NCBI GenBank assembly: GCA_902796295.1
Contig: CADBOL010000288.1
Location: forward strand, 1 to 13,547
Origin: Oscillospiraceae bacterium
GTDB taxonomy: Bacteria; Bacillota; Clostridia; Oscillospirales; Acutalibacteraceae
Direction of reading: 5' to 3'
DNA length: 13,547 nt
This document shows positions 4,820-11,584 of the stretch, piece after piece. Position numbers and translations under genes: made by a program. How positions within the stretch are numbered: position 1 is the first letter of the stretch; every line of letters starts with the position of its first letter. The notes under the pieces are model-generated. The model was not told the origin of the DNA. It worked only from the letters and a program-made list of their open reading frames with translations, and made no database searches.

Positions 4820-7264
4820 TTAAACCGCCGCCGTCTCATCCTCTCTCCTGCGCTCCTCAAGGCGCGCTTTTGCCTCATCATAGAGGCCGTAAATCTTTTC
4901 AAGATTCTCATAGTTGTCTTTTTCTTTGAGAAGCTTGACCGCGTCAAGATACGGCTTTGCGGCCCTGTTGAATCTCGCGTGTCTGTTCATTTCCTTTTCG
5001 GAGTTTCTGCGCGCCTCTTTTCTTTCTTTTGCCAGAGACTCGATTTCTTTTTTCAGCGTCTTGATTTCGCCTTTTTTGCCTGTTTTTCTGAGCGCGGAAA
5101 TCTCTCTGTTTATTCTGCCGATCTTTTCGTCGCACTCATCCTCTTTGTCAAAGAATCCCTCAAGCACTTTGAAATCGGGCTCCTCAAAGCCCTCTTTGCC
5201 TGAATAATACTTCTGATAGGCTTTATAGGCTGAAACCTTGCTGCGCGCGGTGTCGACAAAGGCGCTTCTCATTTCTTTTTCCTGCTTTGAACCTTTCTGC
5301 ATTGCCTTCGCCGCTTTGAGTTCATCTGTGACCTGCTCTTTTGTGTATGCTTTGATTCCGTCAAGGCCCGCATCGGCGGATTCTCTGCCCGCCTTAATCT
5401 TGTCAATATACAGCGGACTTTCAAATTTACGCACCTCTGCGGCTACAAATCTGCTTATCTCGATTTCTTCATTAAGCTCCTTTTGCGCCTTATATTCCCT
5501 TTTTGCCTCTTTCCTTGCCGCTTTATCTTTGATTTTCCTGTAAGATTTCCTTGATATTTCAGCTTTTTCCCTGTTTTCAAGCTCAAAAGCGTTTCTCAGT
5601 ATATCGCAGGTTTCAACAAGATCTTCATCCTTGAGCACGCCGTTTCCGTAATCCTCAAACATCGCTCTGATTTTAAGCGAACGAACCACCGATTTCTGTT
5701 TGGTTTCATTGAAATCATACCAGAAATAAGGGATTACGTTCAGCGCGGCTCCGAGAGCCGAGAACAGGATGAGAACGTGAAGAAGGTTTAAAAGAATATC
5801 GGGATCATAGAGAGCGGAGTTTGCGTTTATGTAGTTATTCTGTCCGTTTGCAAGCTGCTCGGCAAGGATGGTGCCGACATTCTTGTCGCCTATCATACGG
5901 CTGAGGATCGCGGGGTCAGAGGTAACTTTCTGTGCTATCGCCTTTGTGAGACCGCCTTTTTCATAGATTTTGGGAAGAATGGACGAGGTGGCAAGCGTGA
6001 TAACGGTGCCTATGGTGGCAACGGCGGAGAACATTCCGTCAATCCTCTCACCTGCAACATACTGCTGATAATCGCGTATATCCGCCTGGATTGAAGGATT
6101 GAGAATCAGGGCAAACGAGCCCATGAAAGCATTCATGTAAAGGCATCCGAGCACAAGCCAGATAGTCATTCCCGTAAGCTCTCTTGTCGCGGGAAGCATA
6201 AGAAGAATAAACAGGATATTGAAAAGATTCGTGACGACCAGAACAGCCTTTTTACCCCATTTTCTGATAAGAAACGGAGCGAGAATCATGCCCCAGAGAG
6301 AGGCGTTGCCGTAAATAGTGACAATGATTCCGTATTGATTTCCGTTGCAGGAACCGCCGTAGTTATAAAGCCAGTAGAGTATATTGACATAGGCGGTCTC
6401 GAGGAATCCTATCCAGCCCGCGAGTGAAATAATCCAGAAATACTTGTTTTTGGCAACCGCGCGCACGGCATCGATGAATTTGACCTGTATTACGTGAGTT
6501 CTCGCCTGAACGATTTTTTCCTCCGTATGCTTATAGACGACCATACAGAGCACAAGACCGAATACGCAAAGAATAGGATAAAGCAGACGGTAAACTCTGA
6601 TATCCGTGGAATTTGTGTGAAAGATATTCTGCGCTATAATGGGAGTGAAAAGATTTACTAGAGTGGGAGCCAAAGAATAGACAATGCTCTTTATCGAGGA
6701 AACATCCGCCCTCTCCTGAGAATCGGGAGAAAGAACGTGAATGAGATTCTCATAGGCATCATAAAAGAAATAATAGAAGAAATGAAGCAGGAGATTGAGC
6801 ACCAGAATAATTGCGCACTTTATAACATAAGCTTTTGATTCGCCGAAAAGCATCTGCGAGCCGAATGCGGCCTCAAGCTTGTTATACGGAAACCAGACCA
6901 TCGTGACGCATATGAGAGATGTCGGCAGTGCCATAGTAAAAATATAAGGTCTGTATTTGCCCGCTTTGTTTCGCGTGTTATCTATTATATTTGCCCTGAT
7001 TCCGGTCATCGGGATATTTGCAAGCACGGCGATGACATACATCACATACATATCCATCGGGTCGATACCGAGAGTGCTCTGCAAAAGAGTATTGCCCACG
7101 CCGAGAAGGCATGCGGTGCCCAGGGTGATTATGCAGTAAGCTCCGATACCGCCGAAACTGTATGCGCCGATTTCCTTAAAAGGCATGTACCTGCCTTTAA
7201 GGGGCTTATTCCAGTATACGACAACTTCTCTGAGCTTCTGCTTAATATTACCGACTGAAATCAA
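4820..7264 (-). CDS. GPH-family (MFS-type) transporter with long charged C-terminal tail
   Basis: This is an 814-residue protein with about 12 membrane segments in residues 35-520. The family signature DNTRNKAGKYRPYI (about 95-108), after membrane segment 2-3, and a second conserved region near 396-415 (ADIRDYQQYVAGERIDGMFS) place it in the glycoside-pentoside-hexuronide cation symporter group (SLC45/MelB-like). These usually carry sugars or glycosides with Na+ or H+; the substrate here is unknown. Typical members have 450-500 residues. This one adds about 285 highly charged, mostly helical Lys/Glu/Ala/Arg-rich residues with coiled-coil character (for example 565-605 and 715-760), presumably cytosolic. 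Start choice: a GTG at 7273 overlaps the only GGAG (7273-7276), so the in-frame TTG at 7264, 8 bases downstream, is preferred. An ATG at 7184-7186 (residue 27) is a less likely alternative. It is monocistronic. Confidence 0.85.
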   Translation of the reverse strand: MISVGNIKQKLREVVVYWNKPLKGRYMPFKEIGAYSFGGIGAYCIITLGTACLLGVGNTLLQSTLGIDPMDMYVMYVIAVLANIPMTGIRANIIDNTRNKAGKYRPYIFTMALPTSLICVTMVWFPYNKLEAAFGSQMLFGESKAYVIKCAIILVLNLLLHFFYYFFYDAYENLIHVLSPDSQERADVSSIKSIVYSLAPTLVNLFTPIIAQNIFHTNSTDIRVYRLLYPILCVFGLVLCMVVYKHTEEKIVQARTHVIQVKFIDAVRAVAKNKYFWIISLAGWIGFLETAYVNILYWLYNYGGSCNGNQYGIIVTIYGNASLWGMILAPFLIRKWGKKAVLVVTNLFNILFILLMLPATRELTGMTIWLVLGCLYMNAFMGSFALILNPSIQADIRDYQQYVAGERIDGMFSAVATIGTVITLATSSILPKIYEKGGLTKAIAQKVTSDPAILSRMIGDKNVGTILAEQLANGQNNYINANSALYDPDILLNLLHVLILFSALGAALNVIPYFWYDFNETKQKSVVRSLKIRAMFEDYGNGVLKDEDLVETCDILRNAFELENREKAEISRKSYRKIKDKAARKEAKREYKAQKELNEEIEISRFVAAEVRKFESPLYIDKIKAGRESADAGLDGIKAYTKEQVTDELKAAKAMQKGSKQEKEMRSAFVDTARSKVSAYKAYQKYYSGKEGFEEPDFKVLEGFFDKEDECDEKIGRINREISALRKTGKKGEIKTLKKEIESLAKERKEARRNSEKEMNRHARFNRAAKPYLDAVKLLKEKDNYENLEKIYGLYDEAKARLEERRREDETAAV

Positions 7265-7272
7265 AACTTTCA

Positions 7273-7276
7273 CTCC
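7273..7276 (-). promoter_or_regulatory. Ribosome binding site that decides the transporter start
   Basis: GGAG on the minus strand lies 8 bases before a TTG codon (7262-7264) and overlaps the GTG at 7271-7273. The TTG is therefore the more plausible start, though TTG is a rare initiator. Confidence 0.55.
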
Positions 7277-7293
7277 GTTCGCGTTTATCTCTT

Positions 7294-7306
7294 ACGGAAA
7301 ATCCGT
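7294..7306. repeat. Short palindrome in the transporter leader
   Basis: ACGGA (7294-7298), AAA, TCCGT (7302-7306) is a perfect inverted repeat just downstream of the predicted transcription start of the transporter gene. It could be an operator or a small RNA hairpin; arms of 5 bp can occur by chance. Confidence 0.3.
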
Positions 7307-7319
7307 CCGTTACCAAATC

Positions 7320-7348
7320 AGTATAGTTTATTTGAGAATAAAAATCAA
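7320..7348 (-). promoter_or_regulatory. Predicted promoter of the GPH-type transporter gene
   Basis: On the minus strand TTGATT (-35, 7343-7348), a 17-base spacer and TATACT (-10, 7320-7325). It is divergent from the PilB-type gene's promoter about 70 bp away. Confidence 0.75.
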
Positions 7349-7417
7349 TTGTTTTATGCAGTTTATATAAAAATAGTATGTTAATTATTGTTTTTTAGTG
7401 GAAAAATCAAAATAATG

Positions 7418-7446
7418 TTGACATAATTCGCTAAAAAGAAGATAAT
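7418..7446 (+). promoter_or_regulatory. Predicted promoter of the PilB/GspE-type gene
   Basis: A perfect TTGACA (7418-7423), a 17-base spacer and GATAAT (7441-7446). The start codon follows after about 33 transcribed bases, with AGGAGA (7475-7480) as its ribosome binding site. Confidence 0.8.
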
Positions 7447-7485
7447 ATAAAGGTAAACCTATAACTGAATACACAGGAGAATAAT

Positions 7486-9186
7486 ATGCTTAACAGAGAA
7501 AACACTTCACTGGGCGAATACCTCATCCGTGAGGGTAAAACCACAAAAGAAAAATATGATGCGGCGGTTGCCGAGAGTGAAAAAAGCGGCACTTCTCTGC
7601 CTGTGGCGCTCGTTGAATCAAGAGCCTGCAGTGCACATGATGTTGCCACTGCGCTGAGCAAAATAATGGGTATCCCTTTTATGGAGCTGCGCGGTCTGTC
7701 GCTTCCCCCTGAAATAGTGAAACTTGTTCCCGGCAAGGTGCTCAGACAGCACAGCGTCTGCCCCATCGAGTTTGCGGATGAATTCAATTCCACTATAATC
7801 CTGGCTATGGCCAATCCCCTTGACATGGCGGCGCAGGATGACATTTCGCTTATCACGGGCTGCATGGTTGAGCCGAGGGTTTCCACATCCGGTGACATCA
7901 ACCTGCTGCTTGATAAATACTACGGTTCCCAGGAAGCTCAGGAAGCTGTCGATAAATTCACCAAAGAGCGTGAAAGCAAAATTGCGGCTCTTGAAGCACA
8001 GAGAGAAAAAGGCGACAGCGAGCTTGAAAACTCCCCTGTTGTTCAGCTTGTCCGCTCAATTTTTGAGCAGTCAGTCCGTAAGAGAGCTTCGGATATTCAT
8101 ATCGATGCTCACGAGACGGAAGTTGTCGTCCGTTTCCGTATAGACGGCGCGCTCGTCAGAGTCATGGCCTATGATATTTCAATGCTTCCCGTTATGGTCA
8201 CGCGTCTTAAAATCATGGGCGGCATGGATATTTCCGAAAAGCGTAAGCCTCAGGACGGCCGTATAACCATAGAGGTTGACCACTCCGAATATGACGTGCG
8301 TGTATCCATACTTCCCACCTCATACGGCGAGAAGGTCGTTATGAGAATTGCGTCCACCGTTGCTCTTACAAGGACCAAGGCACAGCTCGGTATGAGAGAG
8401 CATGAGCTCACAAGATTCGACCACATCCTCTCAAACCCGAACGGCATCATCCTCGTTACCGGACCTACCGGTTCAGGTAAATCGACCACTCTTTATACTG
8501 CGCTCTCGGCACTCAACGATGAAGCGGTTAACATCATCACCGTTGAGGACCCTGTCGAAGCGAATATCAGCGGTATCAACCAGGTTCAGGTTAACAACAA
8601 GGCGGGTCTTACCTTCGCGTCGGCCCTGCGTTCAATCCTCCGTCAGGACCCCGATATAATCATGATCGGTGAGATCCGTGACTATGAAACAGCTTCCATA
8701 GCCGTTCAGGCATCTATCACGGGCCACTTGGTTGTAAGCACGCTCCATACCAATTCCTCGGCAGCCACCATCACCCGTCTTCTCGATATGGGCGTTGAGT
8801 CCTTCCTTATCGCGGACTCCGTCGTCGGAGTTCTTGCCCAGAGACTTATCCGTAAGCTCTGCCCGCACTGCAAGAAACCCAGGGAAGCGACAAAAGATGA
8901 AAAAGAGCTTCTCAAATATCCTGTTGATCAGCCGCTCACAATCTATGAGCCGGGCGGATGCTCAATGTGCAACGAAACAGGTTTCTTCGGCCGAACCGGT
9001 GTTTATGAAATAATGGAAATGAGCCCCAAGCTCAAGCATCTGGTTACGATAAAGTCAAACACCGAAACATTAAAAGACGCTGCTCTTGAAGAAGGCATGC
9101 ATACTCTGCGTATGTCAGCGGCTCAGTATGTTATCGAGGGAGTTACGACGATAAGAGAGCTTCTCAAAGTTTCAATGGAAGAGTAA
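7486..9186 (+). CDS. pilB: GspE/PilB family type IV pilus / type II secretion ATPase
   Basis: This 566-residue cytosolic motor ATPase of the type II secretion / type IV pilus extension family has the family's usual length. Domains in order: an N-terminal MshEN/T2SSE-N region (about 1-145, with LGEYLIREGKTT and MGIPFMELRG), a charged linker (about 150-180), then the N2 and catalytic domains. The Walker A motif GPTGSGKST is at 326-334, the Asp box near VEDPVE (353-358), Walker B IIMIGEIRD at 391-399 and the His box STLHTN at 418-423. Two CxxC pairs (Cys459/462, Cys492/495) form the zinc-binding tetracysteine motif found in PilB/GspE but not in the retraction ATPase PilT. Such ATPases hydrolyse ATP to assemble pilins with a PilC/GspF platform. 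No platform, pilin or peptidase gene is nearby, and promoter and terminator make it monocistronic. Confidence 0.95.
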   Translation: MLNRENTSLGEYLIREGKTTKEKYDAAVAESEKSGTSLPVALVESRACSAHDVATALSKIMGIPFMELRGLSLPPEIVKLVPGKVLRQHSVCPIEFADEFNSTIILAMANPLDMAAQDDISLITGCMVEPRVSTSGDINLLLDKYYGSQEAQEAVDKFTKERESKIAALEAQREKGDSELENSPVVQLVRSIFEQSVRKRASDIHIDAHETEVVVRFRIDGALVRVMAYDISMLPVMVTRLKIMGGMDISEKRKPQDGRITIEVDHSEYDVRVSILPTSYGEKVVMRIASTVALTRTKAQLGMREHELTRFDHILSNPNGIILVTGPTGSGKSTTLYTALSALNDEAVNIITVEDPVEANISGINQVQVNNKAGLTFASALRSILRQDPDIIMIGEIRDYETASIAVQASITGHLVVSTLHTNSSAATITRLLDMGVESFLIADSVVGVLAQRLIRKLCPHCKKPREATKDEKELLKYPVDQPLTIYEPGGCSMCNETGFFGRTGVYEIMEMSPKLKHLVTIKSNTETLKDAALEEGMHTLRMSAAQYVIEGVTTIRELLKVSMEE

Positions 9187-9235
9187 TCTCAGGGCTCAGC
9201 ATTTAAGCGAAAAACAAACAGACAAGTTACATGTT

Positions 9236-9281
9236 AAGGTTCACAGGTTGATGATACTTCCTGCGAACCTTTTCCTTTTAT
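9236..9281 (+). terminator. Intrinsic terminator after the PilB/GspE-type gene
   Basis: AAGGTTCACAGG (9236-9247) pairs with CCTGCGAACCTT (9260-9271): 11 of 12 pairs, a 12-base loop, followed by a T-rich run (TTTCCTTTTATTTC). It starts about 50 bp after the stop. Confidence 0.85.
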
Positions 9282-9328
9282 TTCTTTGAAACCGGATAAT
9301 AAGGTTTTTTGATTATATTGTCTGTTTT

Positions 9329-9384
9329 CGGCGGCTTTTTGGCCTTGCCGTACCTTTGTACTGTCTGCGTCCAAAAATCCGCCG
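9329..9384. repeat. Long inverted repeat (intergenic element, part 1)
   Basis: CGGCGGCTTTTTGG (9329-9342) and CCAAAAATCCGCCG (9371-9384) are inverted copies matching at 13 of 14 positions. The 28-base centre holds a smaller palindrome, GTAC-CTTT-GTAC. No coding frame is plausible here. It may be a mobile REP/MITE-like intergenic repeat or a structured RNA element. Confidence 0.6.
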
Positions 9385-9391
9385 TTTTCAT

Positions 9392-9484
9392 CTTAACTGC
9401 TGAGCCCCGGAAAATGAGCATTTAAATGTGTAGGGCGCGGATACATCCGCGCCGCAAGTTAGCAGTTAGCAGGGAGCAGTTAAG
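9392..9484. repeat. Nested inverted and 7-mer tandem repeats (intergenic element, part 2)
   Basis: CTTAACTGCT (9392-9401) and AGCAGTTAAG (9475-9484) are perfect 10-bp inverted arms. They enclose a perfect GC-rich hairpin, GGCGCGGAT (9434-9442) / ATCCGCGCC (9445-9453). The right side is a 7-base tandem array: AGTTAGC, AGTTAGC, AGGGAGC, AGTTAAG (9457-9484). Together with the previous element, this fills most of the roughly 260-bp space between the two flanking terminators. Confidence 0.6.
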
Positions 9485-9523
9485 GATCGCTTCACTCCGA
9501 ATTATTACGAGCGAAACAAGTAA

Positions 9524-9567
9524 TTGTAACAAAAAAAAGCTCACGGGTTTTATGACCTGTGAGCTTT
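9524..9567 (-). terminator. Intrinsic terminator after the amidase/CDF/phosphoesterase operon
   Basis: On the minus strand AAAGCTCACAGGT (9555-9567) pairs with ACCCGTGAGCTTT (9536-9548): 13 pairs with one mismatch or wobble and a 6-base loop, then a run of 8 T including the stem end. It lies about 36 bp after the phosphoesterase stop. Confidence 0.9.
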
Positions 9568-9603
9568 AATATTTATGATATTATTCTGTTTTCCTGACGG
9601 CAA

Positions 9604-10899
9604 TTACTCCGCCGGGATCTCCGATACCTGCTCGACTTTCTGCATGGTGACAGGCTCTTTCTGGTAGAGCGAGCGGTATTTATCCTGATAATAGTTTTCG
9701 GGGTGGCATTCATAAGTGCCGTCCGGCCTGATATTGATAATCGTGCAGCCTCTCTGAGAGCCGAGCTTGTAGATGCCCGGATACGCGAGATAGTCAACAC
9801 TCATGCCGTATGTAAGCTGAATGCCTTTATATATTACTGAGAAATTATTCTTATGGTCGTGACCGCAGAATACCGCCTTGGTCGAGCCGAGCTCCTGGAT
9901 TTTTTCAAACATACCGTCGTCACCTATGCCGCAGTAAACGACCTTCTTGGGCTCGCCCGCATCGCCGTAAACATATTTTACATTGTCGGTATCTTTGAAT
10001 CCGTTCTCAATATATTCATACCAGGCATCCTTCATCTCGGTAAGAGGAATATGGAAGAACATGAGAGAATTGATCTTCTGAGGCTCGGTTCCGGCTTTTC
10101 CGGCTGCCGCGGCATTGATCTCATCATACTTTTTAACCATACCGGCATACCATTCGACCTGATCATCGTGAAGATTGTCATACTTCCACATAACGCCGAG
10201 AATATCACCGTCAGTATAGGAGTGGCTGTCAAGGATATACATGGACTGAGTGATGATTCCGTCGGAATTCTTAACGTTCACAACCTGGTTTCCGCAGCCC
10301 GAAACATCTTCGGGGCCCGGCTGATAAATCAGATACTCATAGTCTCCCGATGAATAAAACTCTGAAATATCCTCGCGTGAATAAAATGAATATGCCTCGG
10401 TATCATGGTTGCCGAAACCGAGAGTCCAGTAAACTCCAAGGGTATCCATAAGCTCGGCAAAGATTTTTGCCGAAATCTTGTTATTGAATGTACCGGCCTG
10501 GAAGGGAACGGGATAAGCAATATCACCGGTCACTATAACAAAATCGGGTTTTTCGGCAGTGAGCATAGCCGCAACGGTATTGAGAGCCATCGCGTCTTTC
10601 TTTAAGCTCATCCAGCCGCCGCCGATATGAACGTCGGTGATCTGAACCACTTTGAGTTCTCTGTCTGCTGTAAATGTATAGTTTCCGAGCTCGTCCTTCT
10701 CGGGAACAAGCTGATTCTCATAATTGATCTTTTCAAAAGACTGCGCCTTTTTCATATTGGCTTTGTCACCTATCGCGCTCACGCACGCCGTAACTGCGAC
10801 AAAGAGTAAAATCGCACAGAGAATGCACAGAATAACCTTCAGTGCTTTTTTCCCTTTTTTCTTAACCGGCTTGTTTTCGGTTTTGATTTCCTCAGACAT
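9604..10899 (-). CDS. Membrane-anchored calcineurin-like metallophosphoesterase
   Basis: This 431-residue protein has a short basic cytosolic N-terminus (KKKGKK), one membrane helix (about 20-43) and a large catalytic domain outside the membrane. All metal-binding motifs of the calcineurin-like family are present: DVH (89-91), GDIAY (125-129), GNHD (163-166), FFHIP (His283) and GHDH (346-349). The family includes phosphodiesterases, nucleotidases and Icc/PAP-like enzymes, and the overall pattern resembles eukaryotic and bacterial Icc-type purple-acid-phosphatase-like proteins. The substrate is unknown. The C-terminus ends in a short charged tail. AAGGAG (10907-10912) is only 1 base from the first in-frame ATG (10905) but 7 from the second (10899), so the second is chosen. 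It is the third gene of the operon, 40 bp after the CDF-like gene. Confidence 0.9.
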   Translation of the reverse strand: MSEEIKTENKPVKKKGKKALKVILCILCAILLFVAVTACVSAIGDKANMKKAQSFEKINYENQLVPEKDELGNYTFTADRELKVVQITDVHIGGGWMSLKKDAMALNTVAAMLTAEKPDFVIVTGDIAYPVPFQAGTFNNKISAKIFAELMDTLGVYWTLGFGNHDTEAYSFYSREDISEFYSSGDYEYLIYQPGPEDVSGCGNQVVNVKNSDGIITQSMYILDSHSYTDGDILGVMWKYDNLHDDQVEWYAGMVKKYDEINAAAAGKAGTEPQKINSLMFFHIPLTEMKDAWYEYIENGFKDTDNVKYVYGDAGEPKKVVYCGIGDDGMFEKIQELGSTKAVFCGHDHKNNFSVIYKGIQLTYGMSVDYLAYPGIYKLGSQRGCTIINIRPDGTYECHPENYYQDKYRSLYQKEPVTMQKVEQVSEIPAE

Positions 10900-10906
10900 T
10901 TTCATT

Positions 10907-10912
10907 CTCCTT
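10907..10912 (-). promoter_or_regulatory. Ribosome binding site deciding the phosphoesterase start
   Basis: AAGGAG on the minus strand is 7 bases before the ATG at 10897-10899 and only 1 base before the ATG at 10903-10905. Confidence 0.7.
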
Positions 10913-10915
10913 TAT

Positions 10916-10934
10916 GATGCACAGAAAGTGCATC
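10916..10934 (-). other. Hairpin between the CDF-like and phosphoesterase genes
   Basis: GATGCAC (10928-10934 on the minus strand) and GTGCATC (10916-10922) form a perfect 7-bp stem with a 5-base loop. It lies between the CDF-like stop and the ribosome binding site of the next gene. No T-run follows, so it is not a terminator; it could be an RNA processing or stabilising hairpin. Confidence 0.5.
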
Positions 10935-10939
10935 TGATT

Positions 10940-11575
10940 TTATATCTGCTGCTTCTCATAATCGACAAGATCCCTGCCGTTTGAAATAAGAAGCTTTATT
11001 GCCGTAACTGTCATTATAATGCTTATGATAATTCCGAAAACGGAATCAAACGCATATGTGCCGGTTTTTGAAACCGTCAGCGTAATAACAGTCATAAGTG
11101 TGATAAAGAAATCAAGTATGCAGTCATATTTCATTACTTTAATCACAGGTGAGTCGGATTTCCTGCCGAGACGGCCGTAAACAAAGAAGAGCGCAATCTT
11201 GACAGCGCAGGTGAATATCAGCGCCGCAAGATAATAATAAGTAAACCATACCGGTGTGGGATACATCAGTCTCTCAAGAGATGTGTAGGCAAAATACAGG
11301 CCCGCTCCCGTCATCGCCATTGCGGTCAGAAAAGAGAAAAGGCTCTCGCATTTCGGAATTGATACTTTGACCGACTGCCCGGATTTTCTGAGGATGAACG
11401 CCATAAAGACAAGCGTAATCAGGCCCGACAGTGAATCAAACATATTGTTGACAGCGTCCGAATAGATGCTGATTGAGTTAGTGCGCAGCCCTATATAGAG
11501 CTTTGTCATAAAAAGAACGAGATTTACCGTAAATGCAACCGCGCAGGCCGACAGCATATATTTGTTTTTACTCAT
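10940..11575 (-). CDS. Cation diffusion facilitator-like membrane protein lacking the C-terminal domain
   Basis: This 211-residue protein has about six membrane segments (near 8-28, 46-62, 80-100, 110-133, 150-168, 173-197). The CDF signature NSISIYSDAVNNMFDSLSG (33-51) is clear. In CDF transporters the TM2 metal ligands are the fifth and ninth positions of SDAxH/DxxxD; here they are Asn43 and Asp47, a variant known in Mn-type (MntE-like) members. The TM5 pair is Asp151 and Asp155. The protein stops soon after TM6, so the usual cytosolic ferredoxin-like domain of about 80-90 residues is absent. CTD-less CDFs are known but uncommon. It probably exports Mn2+ or another divalent metal, by inference. 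The gene starts 9 bp after the amide hydrolase stop, and its GAGG site overlaps that stop, so the two are coupled. Confidence 0.8.
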   Translation of the reverse strand: MSKNKYMLSACAVAFTVNLVLFMTKLYIGLRTNSISIYSDAVNNMFDSLSGLITLVFMAFILRKSGQSVKVSIPKCESLFSFLTAMAMTGAGLYFAYTSLERLMYPTPVWFTYYYLAALIFTCAVKIALFFVYGRLGRKSDSPVIKVMKYDCILDFFITLMTVITLTVSKTGTYAFDSVFGIIISIIMTVTAIKLLISNGRDLVDYEKQQI

Positions 11576-11584
11576 ATTGCTGCC

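Noticed and set aside
7431..7901. 156-codon minus-strand frame
   Set aside because: It is antisense to the start of the PilB/GspE gene, Ser-rich low complexity, with no ribosome binding site.
9853..10353. 166-codon plus-strand frame
   Set aside because: It is antisense to the phosphoesterase gene, whose catalytic motifs lie in the other strand; no ribosome binding site.
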